The position numbers and the translations under genes were made by a program. A stretch of 39,128 bases of DNA, taken from the NCBI GenBank assembly GCA_022538095.1, contig JAKYXN010000049.1, forward strand, positions 1 through 39,128. The letters are read 5' to 3'. Shown piece by piece: positions 9,530-19,000 of this stretch; positions within the stretch are counted from its first letter, which is position 1, and each line of letters begins with the position of its first letter. This DNA comes from Puniceicoccaceae bacterium K14. Its GTDB lineage: Bacteria; Verrucomicrobiota; Verrucomicrobiia; Opitutales; Opitutaceae. The notes beneath the pieces were generated by a model. The model was not told the DNA's origin. It searched no databases and saw only the letters and a program-made list of their open reading frames with translations.

Positions 9530-11326
9530 ATGAATACACTTTCCTTTGATATAACATCGCTGCAAGAAGCGTACTCGAATGGCAGCATAACCGTAAGCGA
9601 GGTAATAGAAGAGACTCTCAAACGTATCGAAGCCGGCGATTCCAAAATTTGGATATCACTCGACTCGCGTGAGAACCTACTCAAACAAGCCAACCAGCTT
9701 GAGGCGAAGGCCCCATCCTCCCTACCTCTTTACGGAATCCCATTCGCCGTTAAGGACAACATCGATGTCGCTAACTTGCCTACAACTGCAGCCTGTCCCG
9801 ACTATAAACGATTCGCTGAAGAAGATGCCACTGTCGTTGCTCTCCTCAAAGCAGCGGGGGCTATCCCAATTGGAAAGACGAATTTGGACCAATTCGCAAC
9901 CGGGCTTGTCGGCGTTCGCTCGCCCTATGGCGTTCCGGGAAACTCATTTAATCCTAAGTATATCCCGGGTGGCTCAAGCTCTGGCTCCGCCGTGTCAGTC
10001 GCGCTCGGACAAGTAAGCTTTTCTTTAGGAACGGATACTGCTGGTTCTGGTCGAGTCCCCGCCTGCTTCAACAACTTGGTCGGACTAAAACCAAGCAGAG
10101 GGCTTTTGAGTAACTATGGTGTCATTCCTGCGTGCAAATCACTTGACTGCGTATCCATTTTTTCACTCAACGCAAGCGATGCTCAAGCAGTGTTAAGGAT
10201 TGCCGGAAGTTTTGACAATAAGGATCCCTACTCCCGTTCTGCACCAACAGAACTCCAGTCTACTCGAGCATTTGCACGGCCAAAAATGAAATTCGGGGTA
10301 CCCAGCCCTGAACAACTGAACTTTTTTGGCGATTCTCAGTACCAAGAACTCTTCCTTAAAACAGTAAAGCGCCTAGAAGATTTGGGGCATGAAGCGATAA
10401 TAGTTGATATCAAGCCTATGCTCGCTGCTGCTCGTTTACTCTACGAAGGTCCTTGGGTAGCTGAACGCTATTGGGCAATTCGTGAACTCATCGAAAACGC
10501 TCCCGATGTGTTGCACCCGATCACAAAAACAATCATCGAAAAAGGCATCGATCACACGTCTGTCGACACCTTCGATGCACTCTACAAATTGCAGGCACTA
10601 CGTCAGACAGCACAAACTGTCTGGGAAAATATCGACTTCATGGTAACGCCAACTGCAGGCACTCACTACACAATAGCAGAAGTTGAAAGTAATCCGATCG
10701 AGCTTAATTCAAACCTTGGATACTATACCAATTTTATGAATCTACTCGATCTTTCGTCCGTGGCCACACCAACAGGGTTCACCGATTCAGGCATGCCATT
10801 CGGCATTACATTAATCGGTCAAGCGTTCGAAGACGAAAAACTTCTCGCTCTGTCGCATGAGCTCCAAACAGCTTCTGATTTGCCTTTAGGAGCCACCCAG
10901 CATAAGCGCTTTCCTGAGCCGAAAAAGCCAGTATTCGAGACGCTTCCAATTGCGGTCTGCGGAGCTCACCTTAGCGGACTTCCTTTGAATCACCAGCTAA
11001 CAAGCCTTGGAGCTACCTTATCAGTAAAAACGAAATCAAAAGGCTGCTACCGTTTGTTCGCTCTCCCCGGAACGACGCCACCAAAACCTGGAATGATCCG
11101 CGACGATGCAGAGGGTGCAGCCATCGAAATCGAAATTTGGGATCTCCCCAAAACTCAATGGGCACATTTTATCGATTGTATTCCTTCCCCACTTGGGATC
11201 GGGAATATTGAACTCGAAGACGGCAGCTTTGTCAAAGGGTTCAGCTGCGAAACATGGGCGACAGAGGGGGCTAAAGAGGTCACCCACTTCGGAGGCTGGA
11301 GGGCTTACCTCAATTCTATTGCATAA
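9530..11326 (+). CDS. atzF: Allophanate hydrolase
   Basis: This enzyme hydrolyses allophanate to ammonia and carbon dioxide, the last step of the urea- or guanidine-carboxylase route. The N-terminal amidase-signature domain keeps the Ser-cisSer-Lys machinery: Lys75 in FAVKDNIDV, Ser149 in GGSSSGSA and nucleophile Ser173 in DTAGSGR. The C-terminal part (from about residue 440) matches the extra domain of AtzF-type enzymes, which acts on the intermediate. The total of 598 residues fits the family. I chose the ATG at 9530, 5 bases beyond the carboxylase stop; the frame is open to 9500. Its 3' end overlaps the convergent protease gene by 11 bases, so the operon ends here without a recognisable terminator. 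Confidence 0.94.
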   Translation: MNTLSFDITSLQEAYSNGSITVSEVIEETLKRIEAGDSKIWISLDSRENLLKQANQLEAKAPSSLPLYGIPFAVKDNIDVANLPTTAACPDYKRFAEEDATVVALLKAAGAIPIGKTNLDQFATGLVGVRSPYGVPGNSFNPKYIPGGSSSGSAVSVALGQVSFSLGTDTAGSGRVPACFNNLVGLKPSRGLLSNYGVIPACKSLDCVSIFSLNASDAQAVLRIAGSFDNKDPYSRSAPTELQSTRAFARPKMKFGVPSPEQLNFFGDSQYQELFLKTVKRLEDLGHEAIIVDIKPMLAAARLLYEGPWVAERYWAIRELIENAPDVLHPITKTIIEKGIDHTSVDTFDALYKLQALRQTAQTVWENIDFMVTPTAGTHYTIAEVESNPIELNSNLGYYTNFMNLLDLSSVATPTGFTDSGMPFGITLIGQAFEDEKLLALSHELQTASDLPLGATQHKRFPEPKKPVFETLPIAVCGAHLSGLPLNHQLTSLGATLSVKTKSKGCYRLFALPGTTPPKPGMIRDDAEGAAIEIEIWDLPKTQWAHFIDCIPSPLGIGNIELEDGSFVKGFSCETWATEGAKEVTHFGGWRAYLNSIA

Positions 11327-12440
11327 TCGAGATTAGTGGCATCGTAACCGTATTTTCAATTCCATCACGAGTGTAGATAAGCTCAATTTCATCTCCGATT
11401 TTCTTGGAGTCAAATAGGTTATACATATCGTCCTGAGTTCGCATCGGTTGACCGTCGATTGACAAAATAATATCGCCAATACTCAAACGTCCACTCGCTT
11501 GCATTGAAGTTCCCCTAAGGCCAGCTTCTTCAGCAGGAGACCTTGAATAGACTTCGTTGATTATGACTCCTTCTGCACCGACAGATTGAGTGATTCGATC
11601 TTTGAAAATGGTTATGCCGATCCCCGCTTGGATCACTTGGCCGTATTCAATAATTTGAGAAACGATTCGCTTGATGTTGTTCGACGGTACAGCGAATCCG
11701 ATTCCTGTCGAATTTCTGAGAATCAAGGTATTCATGCCAATCAAACGACCTCGACTATCCAACAGCGGCCCCCCTGAGTTTCCTGGGTTAATAGCCGCAT
11801 CTGTCTGAATCATATCTCGAATATTAAATCCTTCGACAATAGAAGACATTGTTCGCCCTAAAGCAGATATATTACCCACCGTCAACGTGTGGTCGAGGCC
11901 ATAAGGATTCCCGATCGCTATCGCTTTTTGTCCTACTTGGATTTTAGAAGAATCGGCGACCCGATCGCCAAACGGAATCACATTTGTCTCCCGTAATTCA
12001 ATTTTGAGCACTGCCAAATCCTTCCGAGGCTCTGCCCCCACAAGATCGGCTTGGTACGTGTTACCATCGATAAGCGTAACCGCTACGCGGGATGCCCCCT
12101 GCACTACGTGAAAATTCGTAACAATGTGCCCGTCCTTATCCCAGAGAAAACCAGACCCGGTACCCTTTTGAACCTCAAACACATCGCGTGAGAAAAAACT
12201 GCGGTAATCCTTCAAATTATGAACAAACACAACCGAAGGAGATGCCGTCTGGAATACGCTTATCGTATTTTTCTCATAGGCTAGTAAATCTTCGGCAGTC
12301 TCGCCAGTGGCCAGCGACGGCGCGAAGTGGTCGCCCTCCTTCGCAAAGTAGCGATTGGCTACAAAGCTCAGAATAAATATTACGAAAGCTGTCGCAACTA
12401 TGGGAAATACAAAACGGGCGGGCGATTGGTGGCTAATCAT
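11316..12440 (-). CDS. Membrane-anchored HtrA/DegS-like serine protease
   Basis: This is an envelope quality-control protease of the HtrA family. Residues about 10-28 form one hydrophobic anchor without an obvious cleavage site, as in DegS. The trypsin-like domain carries the triad His111 (VTNFHVV), Asp141 (KDLAVLKI) and Ser222 (NPGNSGGPLLD). A single PDZ domain follows (about 265-370), with the motif GRLSIGDIILSIDGQPM. One anchor plus one PDZ points to a DegS-like or HhoB-like protein rather than DegP, which has two PDZ domains. The total is 374 residues. It is monocistronic, divergent from a Fur-family gene, and ends 11 bases inside the convergent allophanate hydrolase gene. Confidence 0.92.
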   Translation of the reverse strand: MISHQSPARFVFPIVATAFVIFILSFVANRYFAKEGDHFAPSLATGETAEDLLAYEKNTISVFQTASPSVVFVHNLKDYRSFFSRDVFEVQKGTGSGFLWDKDGHIVTNFHVVQGASRVAVTLIDGNTYQADLVGAEPRKDLAVLKIELRETNVIPFGDRVADSSKIQVGQKAIAIGNPYGLDHTLTVGNISALGRTMSSIVEGFNIRDMIQTDAAINPGNSGGPLLDSRGRLIGMNTLILRNSTGIGFAVPSNNIKRIVSQIIEYGQVIQAGIGITIFKDRITQSVGAEGVIINEVYSRSPAEEAGLRGTSMQASGRLSIGDIILSIDGQPMRTQDDMYNLFDSKKIGDEIELIYTRDGIENTVTMPLISIMQ

Positions 12441-12549
12441 ACGGCAACTCTTTTATACAAATCTCGTTTCTCTCCCCACAAGCGCAAAGACCAAATTTGA
12501 GATATTTAGGATTTGTCCTTTTTCCAAATTTTACCGAGCCTGCGTGTAA

Positions 12550-12975
12550 ATGGCTTCAACAGACAACAAACTCGAAAATGCTATCTCAAACCTAAAAAAG
12601 GAGAGCCTACGCATAACCGAACCGCGCAAAGCACTCTTGAAGCTACTTATTGACACTCATAAACCATTGTCGGCTGAGGAGTTACACGAAGCTTTGGGCA
12701 GTGAACAATATGATCTAGTCACCGTATACCGCAATTTAGAAACCTTCGAAAAAGCGGGTATAGTCAGTCGCATCCCTACGGAATCTGGCAAGGGCTTGTA
12801 CGAAATGAATGACGAGCAAAAACATTACCATCACATCATTTGTCGTCATTGCCATAAAGCTGAAAAACTCGATGAGTGCCATATCCACGAACTCGAAGAA
12901 ATTGCTACCAAACTCGGCTTCAGCAACATCACACACGTACTAGAACTTTACGGCGTTTGCCAAGAGTGTCGCTAA
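12550..12975 (+). CDS. Fur-family transcriptional regulator
   Basis: This is a 141-residue metal-dependent repressor of the Fur/Zur/PerR family. The winged-helix part contains RITEPRKALL and YDLVTVYRNLETF, the usual recognition-helix sequence. The C-terminal dimerisation half has a His-rich segment (HYHHIICRHCHK) and two CxxC pairs, Cys98/Cys101 and Cys137/Cys140, which bind structural zinc. The regulatory metal cannot be decided by eye. PerR usually has an Asp among its regulatory ligands, Zur relatives often have long His-rich tracts, and this protein has features of more than one. It is divergent from the HtrA-like gene with 109 bases between the starts. Confidence 0.92.
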   Translation: MASTDNKLENAISNLKKESLRITEPRKALLKLLIDTHKPLSAEELHEALGSEQYDLVTVYRNLETFEKAGIVSRIPTESGKGLYEMNDEQKHYHHIICRHCHKAEKLDECHIHELEEIATKLGFSNITHVLELYGVCQECR

Positions 12976-13000
12976 AACCGTATTCGCTTTGGAAAAGCTA

Positions 13001-13022
13001 AAATTGGCTACATAGCCAATTT
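13001..13022 (+). terminator. Stem-loop downstream of the Fur-family gene
   Basis: AAATTGGCT and AGCCAATTT form a perfect 9-bp stem with a 4-base loop, 25 bases after the regulator's stop codon. There is no long U-run beyond the final three T, so termination strength is uncertain. Confidence 0.45.
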
Positions 13023-13051
13023 GTAATAATTCATTCGATACTTGAGATGTG

Positions 13052-13100
13052 CCCAATGACGCAGCCCACCTTTTTTCGAAATTAATTTCGTTTCATTGGG
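13052..13100. repeat. Nested inverted repeats upstream of the double-receiver gene
   Basis: CCCAATGA (13052-13059) pairs perfectly with TCATTGGG (13093-13100). Inside lies a perfect 14-bp palindrome, CGAAATTAATTTCG (13077-13090). The element ends about 107 bases before the next start codon. It could be a protein-binding site or a structured leader; nothing identifies the binder. Confidence 0.45.
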
Positions 13101-13207
13101 GAAGACCGTAAAGATATTCCAGTTTAGGTCGTCGATAAACGCAATACAACGAGACAAATGCTTGAGAGAGTCAGATTTCTCTTCTCACACGATTTCCATA
13201 GCGATCA

Positions 13208-14101
13208 ATGAAGATTTCCGTTCTGCTAGTAGAAGACAGTAAAGTTATAACGAAGCTCATCCTGTCCCTCTTAAACAAAGCCGATTCAATCGAGTTCGAA
13301 GTATCGACCGCCGCTTCCTTTAAAGAAGCGAAACAACTACTTGAAACTCAACAATATGCCTGTGTCTTACTTGACCTCACGTTACCAGATAGCGCGGCTA
13401 ATGACACTTATTCGCGCCTTCACTCGATCATTCCCGATATTCCCATCGTCGTCACTTCTGGCTCCTCGAATGACCAGCTCGCACTAAATGCCATGAAGAG
13501 AGGTGCTCAGGATTATCTGCTTAAATCCGATCTCAGCGCCCGTCTTCTTGCGAAAGCGATCACTTACAGTATCGAGCGTAAAAAGCTGCTCCTCGAAGCC
13601 GAAGAGAAAGAAAAAGTGCTTCGTCTACAGCTCGAAGCCGCTGAAGCGAAAATCTCTAGGCAAAACAAACTCCTCGGAAAAAATAAAACGACAGCCTGTT
13701 CGCAGGATTTCGATCTCCAGCTCAGCAAAGAAGAGGCCAAGCGCATTCTCCTGGTGGAAGATAGTGTCGTTAACCAAAAGCTCACTACCATCATGCTGGA
13801 AAAGCTAGGGCTTGAAGTTTCGGTAGCGGAGAACGGTGAAAAGGCCATTCAAGCGTTTCAAGAACAACCATATCACCTTGTCCTAATGGATATTCAAATG
13901 CCAGTCATGGACGGTGTAACAGCCACAAAAGCTCTTCGCGAAAGCTATGGCCCTGAAGAAAAAGTCGTTATCATCGCTCTCAGTGCCACCGCAAGCGATG
14001 AGATGAAAGAGACATTCCAAAAAACCGGCTTTAACGAAGTGCTCACCAAACCTGTAGACCCAGAGATACTCGATCAAACATTCGCTCAGTACCTTAGATA
14101 A
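13208..14101 (+). CDS. Response regulator with two receiver domains
   Basis: This is a signalling protein with a receiver domain at each end and no recognisable output domain. The first receiver (about 3-120) has acidic Glu9/Asp10 and phospho-acceptor Asp56 in LLDLTLP. A charged, Glu/Lys-rich segment (about 122-158) is probably a coiled coil. The second receiver (about 178-297) has VEDSVVNQKL, phospho-acceptor Asp228 in LMDIQMPVMDG, and the Lys of TKPVDP. The second domain most resembles receivers of hybrid histidine kinases (ILLVEDSVVNQ). No kinase gene is adjacent. A role as a phosphorelay hub or in controlling a partner by protein contact is inferred. Confidence 0.9.
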   Translation: MKISVLLVEDSKVITKLILSLLNKADSIEFEVSTAASFKEAKQLLETQQYACVLLDLTLPDSAANDTYSRLHSIIPDIPIVVTSGSSNDQLALNAMKRGAQDYLLKSDLSARLLAKAITYSIERKKLLLEAEEKEKVLRLQLEAAEAKISRQNKLLGKNKTTACSQDFDLQLSKEEAKRILLVEDSVVNQKLTTIMLEKLGLEVSVAENGEKAIQAFQEQPYHLVLMDIQMPVMDGVTATKALRESYGPEEKVVIIALSATASDEMKETFQKTGFNEVLTKPVDPEILDQTFAQYLR

Positions 14102-14160
14102 AAATCCAAGCTAGTACCTAAACCAATTTAAGCCACTAGGAGCCAAGAGCACGAAACGAG

Positions 14161-15006
14161 CTAGACTGTATGCAACATCGCCGATTTTTTCTTAGACACC
14201 CAACGCTCTAATTGCTCCAAAGCCTCCTTGTAGCGCGAGTCACCGATATCCATTGCTTCGAGGAGATTGATCGCTGCGAAAGCATAGTCAGTCGGTAAAG
14301 CGGTCTGTAAAGTCTTGAGTTCACGTGGGTCGATCTCGCCATTGCGAATCATCTGGCGAGCTTCGTTTTCGAGCTCAGTATTAGTTCCTCCACCAACGGC
14401 GTCGTTGTAATTAGCGTTTTTCTTGGAAGGCTTTCCACCGCCGCCACCGCCGCCTTCTCCCGACGAACCGCCTTCTGAAATTCCATCGACTAATTCTGCA
14501 GCCCCACCACGAGGAGTACGATCGACCTTACTTGGATATTTTTTGCCGTCTTTTCCTAGAACATGATCAGGGTGATCAAGCCCTACCGCTTTTCGCACAC
14601 GGCGAACGAGTTCGATAGATACCTTACAGAGATCGGCCAAATAGGCATTAGAAAGGTCGGGCCACTCTTCGAGGGCAATCTCAGCCGCATGCCGTTTATC
14701 AGCATTTGTGCGGTAAAGCCCATTGGTCGCATTCGCCCCGAGAGCATGCTTCAATGCCTCCAAGCGACTGCCTTCAATTACGATTGCTGGAATGTCCTTC
14801 TCCTCGTTGCGTTTTGCCGCAAGAAAGCGGTGAAACCCATCCGCTAAATAGTACTTGGAACCGTCAAAATAGAGATCAATTGGTGGGAACTCTGCCCCAT
14901 TTTTCATGGCTTCCGAGTAGCTATCCACTGCCTCGTCAACCGTCGTAACGCGCGTTTGCGTTCCCGAATAAATATCAATTTGCTCTAAAGGTACTCGTTG
15001 TGTCAT
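14161..15006 (-). CDS. Orphan ParB-like N-terminal domain protein
   Basis: This 281-residue protein has a ParB/Srx-like domain (about 1-95). The family Arg-containing motif appears as ADGFHRFLAAKR (55-66), where chromosomal ParB has GERR. A helix-turn-helix follows (about 118-141, YLADLCKVSIELVRRVRKA), then GKDGKKYPSK, a segment seen in other ParB-like regulators. Next comes a linker (about 179-192) with a run of seven Gly, and a helical C-terminal region. No parA partner is present, and the motif differs from canonical CTPase ParB, so a role in transcription or DNA maintenance is more likely than chromosome segregation. The function is not established. It is convergent with the double-receiver gene. 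Confidence 0.8.
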   Translation of the reverse strand: MTQRVPLEQIDIYSGTQTRVTTVDEAVDSYSEAMKNGAEFPPIDLYFDGSKYYLADGFHRFLAAKRNEEKDIPAIVIEGSRLEALKHALGANATNGLYRTNADKRHAAEIALEEWPDLSNAYLADLCKVSIELVRRVRKAVGLDHPDHVLGKDGKKYPSKVDRTPRGGAAELVDGISEGGSSGEGGGGGGGKPSKKNANYNDAVGGGTNTELENEARQMIRNGEIDPRELKTLQTALPTDYAFAAINLLEAMDIGDSRYKEALEQLERWVSKKKSAMLHTV

Positions 15007-15185
15007 TCGTAATTAAATTATAAAGACAATTCGTTTAAAAAAGGGCAGCCAACGTTTGCATGCTCACAGAACGTGGCAATACTATTCTGAAATCAGACTG
15101 CCTTTTCAGCCGTTTACATTGGCAGTGCGAAACACATTCCTAATTGGAACAAACACCTTTCTCTTCTTTCCCACTGTCAGCCGCT

Positions 15186-15782
15186 ATGAAAAATTTCTTT
15201 AAATTCTTCGCCTACGCGATCGCCATCGCTAGTATGTCCACTACTTACGCCATGAAAGAGAAAGAATCCTCAAAAAATATCGAAGTCGCTACTCTAGGGG
15301 CTGGATGTTTCTGGTGCATCGAAGCAGTAATGCTACGAGTCGAAGGCGTAGAAACAGTCGTCTCCGGTTACACAGGTGGCCATTTGAAAAACCCAAGCTA
15401 CAAGGATGTCACGACTGGTAGAACCGGACACGCTGAGGTCGCTCAAATCAGCTTTGATACTTCAAAAATTTCATTTGCTGAAATTTTGGAAATCTTCTGG
15501 CAGTTGCACGATCCGACCACCTTGAACCGTCAAGGAAATGACGTGGGAACACATTATCGCTCTGCAATTTTCTACCACAGCGATGAACAAAAATCTCTAG
15601 CAGAAAAATCGATAAAAGAAGCGGCTCCTAATTTCACCGACCCGATCGTTACCGAAATCACAGAATTAGGCACTTTCTACAAAGCTGAGGGTTACCATCA
15701 AAACTACTATAACCTTAATAGCAACCAGCCCTACTGCCGCTATGTAATTCACCCAAAACTAAAGAAATTGGGGCTAGATTAA
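15186..15782 (+). CDS. msrA: Peptide methionine sulfoxide reductase MsrA, exported
   Basis: This enzyme reduces methionine-S-sulfoxide in oxidised proteins. The catalytic motif GCFWCIEA places the nucleophilic Cys at residue 41, with a second Cys at 44. GYTGGHLKNPSYKDVTTGRTGHAEV and the YHQNYYNLN segment are standard for the family. I start at the ATG at 15186, which gives a signal-peptide-like N-terminus (MKNFFKFFAYAIAIASMSTTYA), so the enzyme probably acts in the periplasm; the frame is open to 15144. The length of 198 residues with the signal is normal. No MsrB domain or gene adjoins it. Confidence 0.93.
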   Translation: MKNFFKFFAYAIAIASMSTTYAMKEKESSKNIEVATLGAGCFWCIEAVMLRVEGVETVVSGYTGGHLKNPSYKDVTTGRTGHAEVAQISFDTSKISFAEILEIFWQLHDPTTLNRQGNDVGTHYRSAIFYHSDEQKSLAEKSIKEAAPNFTDPIVTEITELGTFYKAEGYHQNYYNLNSNQPYCRYVIHPKLKKLGLD

Positions 15783-15846
15783 TTTACAGCGATCTCGTTT
15801 TCTGAATCCTAAATCTGTATAAGCATCGAATAAATCTAAAGAGATT

Positions 15847-15973
15847 GTTAGAAAATCGATCGATGTTGGTAAACTCTTGATTCTTCGCCACATGAAGATT
15901 CATCTATAGCTACCAATGACGTGTGCTCAAGTTCCCTTAAAGCACACCGAAAAGTTATAAGGAATTTTCTAAC
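15847..15973 (+). other. Candidate structured RNA (three-way junction) in spacer
   Basis: The 281-base spacer between msrA and the CAP-domain gene holds nested pairings. An outer 10-bp perfect stem pairs GTTAGAAAAT (15847-15856) with ATTTTCTAAC (15964-15973). Inside, 15864-15871 pairs with 15911-15918 (8 bp including two G-U), capped by a 5-bp helix (15882-15886 with 15894-15898). Next to it GTGTGCT (15921-15927) pairs with AGCACAC (15941-15947). The two G-U pairs are stable only in plus-strand RNA. It matches no riboswitch class I know. The rest of the spacer shows nothing else clear. Confidence 0.35.
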
Positions 15974-16063
15974 TTAAAACTCTCTACTCCTCGATCAATT
16001 GCCTCACAGATTTAGCACAACACACTGTAGCCTCTGCAGGCAAATCGAGCAGCCACACAAAAA

Positions 16064-19000
16064 ATGATGCGCTCAACCCTCAAACGCTTTGTCCTAGCCG
16101 CTACGTTTCTATCCGGATGTATAGCCGTTCTCGCACAACCAGTAATCGATACAAAATTACTCGAATGGCGTAATAATGATATCGTTTCTCTACTATCTGA
16201 AGGCGAAACACTCGATCTTGGCTCGTTTGAGGTCAATACCCTGAATCGAGAGGAAACAAGAGCATTCTTTAATTCAATTTATATGACATCCGAAAATGTC
16301 GACATGGGATGGACTGGCGACTATTTCAACCTCGACAACACTGTAACTGCAGCAGGCGATATCTCGGAAAACTTCAAACTGGCCACGCTTCTTCGCATCA
16401 ATTATTTCCGTGCGATGTGCGGATTGCCTGCTGACATCATCTTAGATCCAGAGTTGAATGCAAATTGCCAGTTAGCCGCGTTAATAATGAGCGGAAACGA
16501 TTCTCTATCACACTTCCCGCAAACAGATTTATTTCCCAACTACCTAACAATCATCGGTGATGAGACTGCCGGCAAATCCAACATCGCCATCGGGTCTAGC
16601 GGTCCCGATTCCATTGTCGGTTACATGCGAGACAAAGGTGCCAGCAATTACAAAGCAGGTCACCGCCGTTGGATACTATACCCACCTGCTTACAAAATGG
16701 GCACAGGCGACGTTCCAGGTGGAACCGCACCAGACTCAATAATAACCGAAATAACCAATTTTCTCGGGGCGGCTCCAAACAACGACGTTCTGAGATCGGC
16801 CAACTCGCTCCAAGTCATTACAGACTTCAATTCAACACGACCAGTAACCTCTTGGCCCTTTGTATCCTACCCCGCCCCCGGATACGCTCCCTACCAAGTG
16901 GTCTATCCTCGTTGGTCGTTCTCAATTGAAGATGCAGATTTCTCAGGTGCCACTGTCACAATGACACGAAACGGAGAAACCGTCGCTGTTGTGCTAGAAG
17001 ACGAAGCATTTAATATTGGAGACAACACTTTAGTTTGGGTTTACGATAACCAAAATAGCAATGACAGCATCTCTCATACTCAACCATCTGAAGACACTGA
17101 ATACATAGTAACAGTATCCAACATCGCGAATGCTCCACAGAGCGAATACATTTACACAGTTACCGTTTTCGATCCAGCGACTATCGGTGACGATTTTGTC
17201 CCGACTTCAATATCGGGCGCCACAGAACCTCTCATTGGAATCGGAAATAATTACTCAATTCAAAGTCCAGGTAATTGGGTAGACAATTTTAAGTGGAGGT
17301 CTTTCACGTTAGAAAATGAAACAAATGTGTGGGATGCGGAAAATGAAGATCTCAATGCAACCTTCGTGACAGATGACGGTTATGATGTGACTCAATCCGA
17401 GGTTGTTAACAACGGGGCTAATAGTTACCACTTCATTCAAATCGATTTTAACAATCAGTATCTAGAAATCGATACAGAATTCGTTGCGACAGAATCAAGC
17501 TCCATTGGCTTTAATAGCCGAATCCGGGCAATGACTGATGAACAGTTCGCAGAAGTTCAAATTTCTTTAGACAACGGCATCTCTTGGCAAACAATAGACT
17601 CCCAGCAAGGACTCGGCTCAGGCGGAGAATCTGATTTTTCACAACGATCTATAGACTTATCCGACTACCAAGGGTTTTCCTTTCACATCCGTTTTGGTCT
17701 GCTCTTAAAAGGAAATTCTGCGTTCATCGGCACCAATCCACATAGCTTGGAAGGTTGGTTTTTTGACGACATAACCTTTACAAACGTCTTCAAAGTAGAA
17801 AATGCAATTGAAAGCGAGATATCAGAAAACACAAATTTCTCATTTGCACCGTCGGGGTCCGCGACAGTAGCCCTCCAAGCTCAAGGAATTATTTTTGACG
17901 AATATGGAATAGAACGCGGGCCGGTCTTCATCGTTAATCCAGTTTCTGGAACAAACGCAGCTCCAATAGCAGTTGATGATGCTGCTGAAATCGACGAGGG
18001 CGTCATAAATACAAGTGGCAATGTCTTAGACAACGATACGGACAGCGATACAGACGCACAACTGTCAGTAGCCACAGTAGCCAATCTAGAAACCAATGTG
18101 GGTACAGCCATCACAACTACTTACGGAACGATCAGCGTCCAATCAGATGGCAATTTTGTCTACACCCTAGACGCAAGCAACACTGATGTGCAAGGGCTCA
18201 ACGACGGGCAGACACTGGCTGATATCATCCAGTATTCAATAACGGACACCCACGAAACCGCTTCTGCTGAACTCACAATAACTATCAACGGAAAAACGGA
18301 TGTGATTCCCTTCGGCCAACTCATAAACATCTCCACTCGAGGCAAAGTCCAAACGGGGGATAGCATTATGATCGGTGGTTTTGTCATCGAAGGAAACGAC
18401 GACCTCACTGTCCTCGTACAAGGAGTCGCTGAAGAGTTATCTGGATTGGACGAGTCTTCGCTATTAGCAGATCCGTTCATTTCTATCGTCAATGAAGCGG
18501 GTGACGTACTACACAGTAACAACGATTGGGAATCCGACGACGCTGAATTAAAAGCTCAAACAATGACACGTATTGGAGCAACCGAACTCCAGACTGGTAG
18601 CAAATCTGCAGCCTTACTTGAAACACTCTCTCCAGGAATCTACACAGTCTTTCTTTACGGTGTGCAAGAAGCCGAAGGCATCGCCTTAATCGAAGTATAC
18701 GATGCAACTGAAGGAAATGACACAGATAGCGAATTAATAAACATCTCAACTCGCGGAGATGTTGGAATCGAAAGTGACGTAATGATCGGTGGCTTCGTAA
18801 TTGAAGGCAATACAAGCAAAAATGTATTGATACAAGGAGTCGGGCAAGAACTCGTCGGCATCGATAGCGAAAAACTCCTGTCAGATCCCGTTATATTCTT
18901 GGTAAACTCAGAAAACGAAATAATTGCGAGTAACGATGATTGGGAAGTTGAGAATAAAGAGGTAAAAGCAGCTGTAGCCGACTCCCTGGGATCTACAACA

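Noticed and set aside
11316-11326. Overlap of atzF and the protease gene as a sign of a frameshift
   Set aside because: Both proteins end with full-length domains. An 11-base convergent overlap is a normal compact arrangement.
12441-12549. Fur or PerR box between the protease and Fur-family genes
   Set aside because: Only a 5-bp CAAAT/ATTTG pairing with wide spacing is visible near 12493-12517. It does not resemble a 7-1-7 Fur box or a PerR box closely enough.
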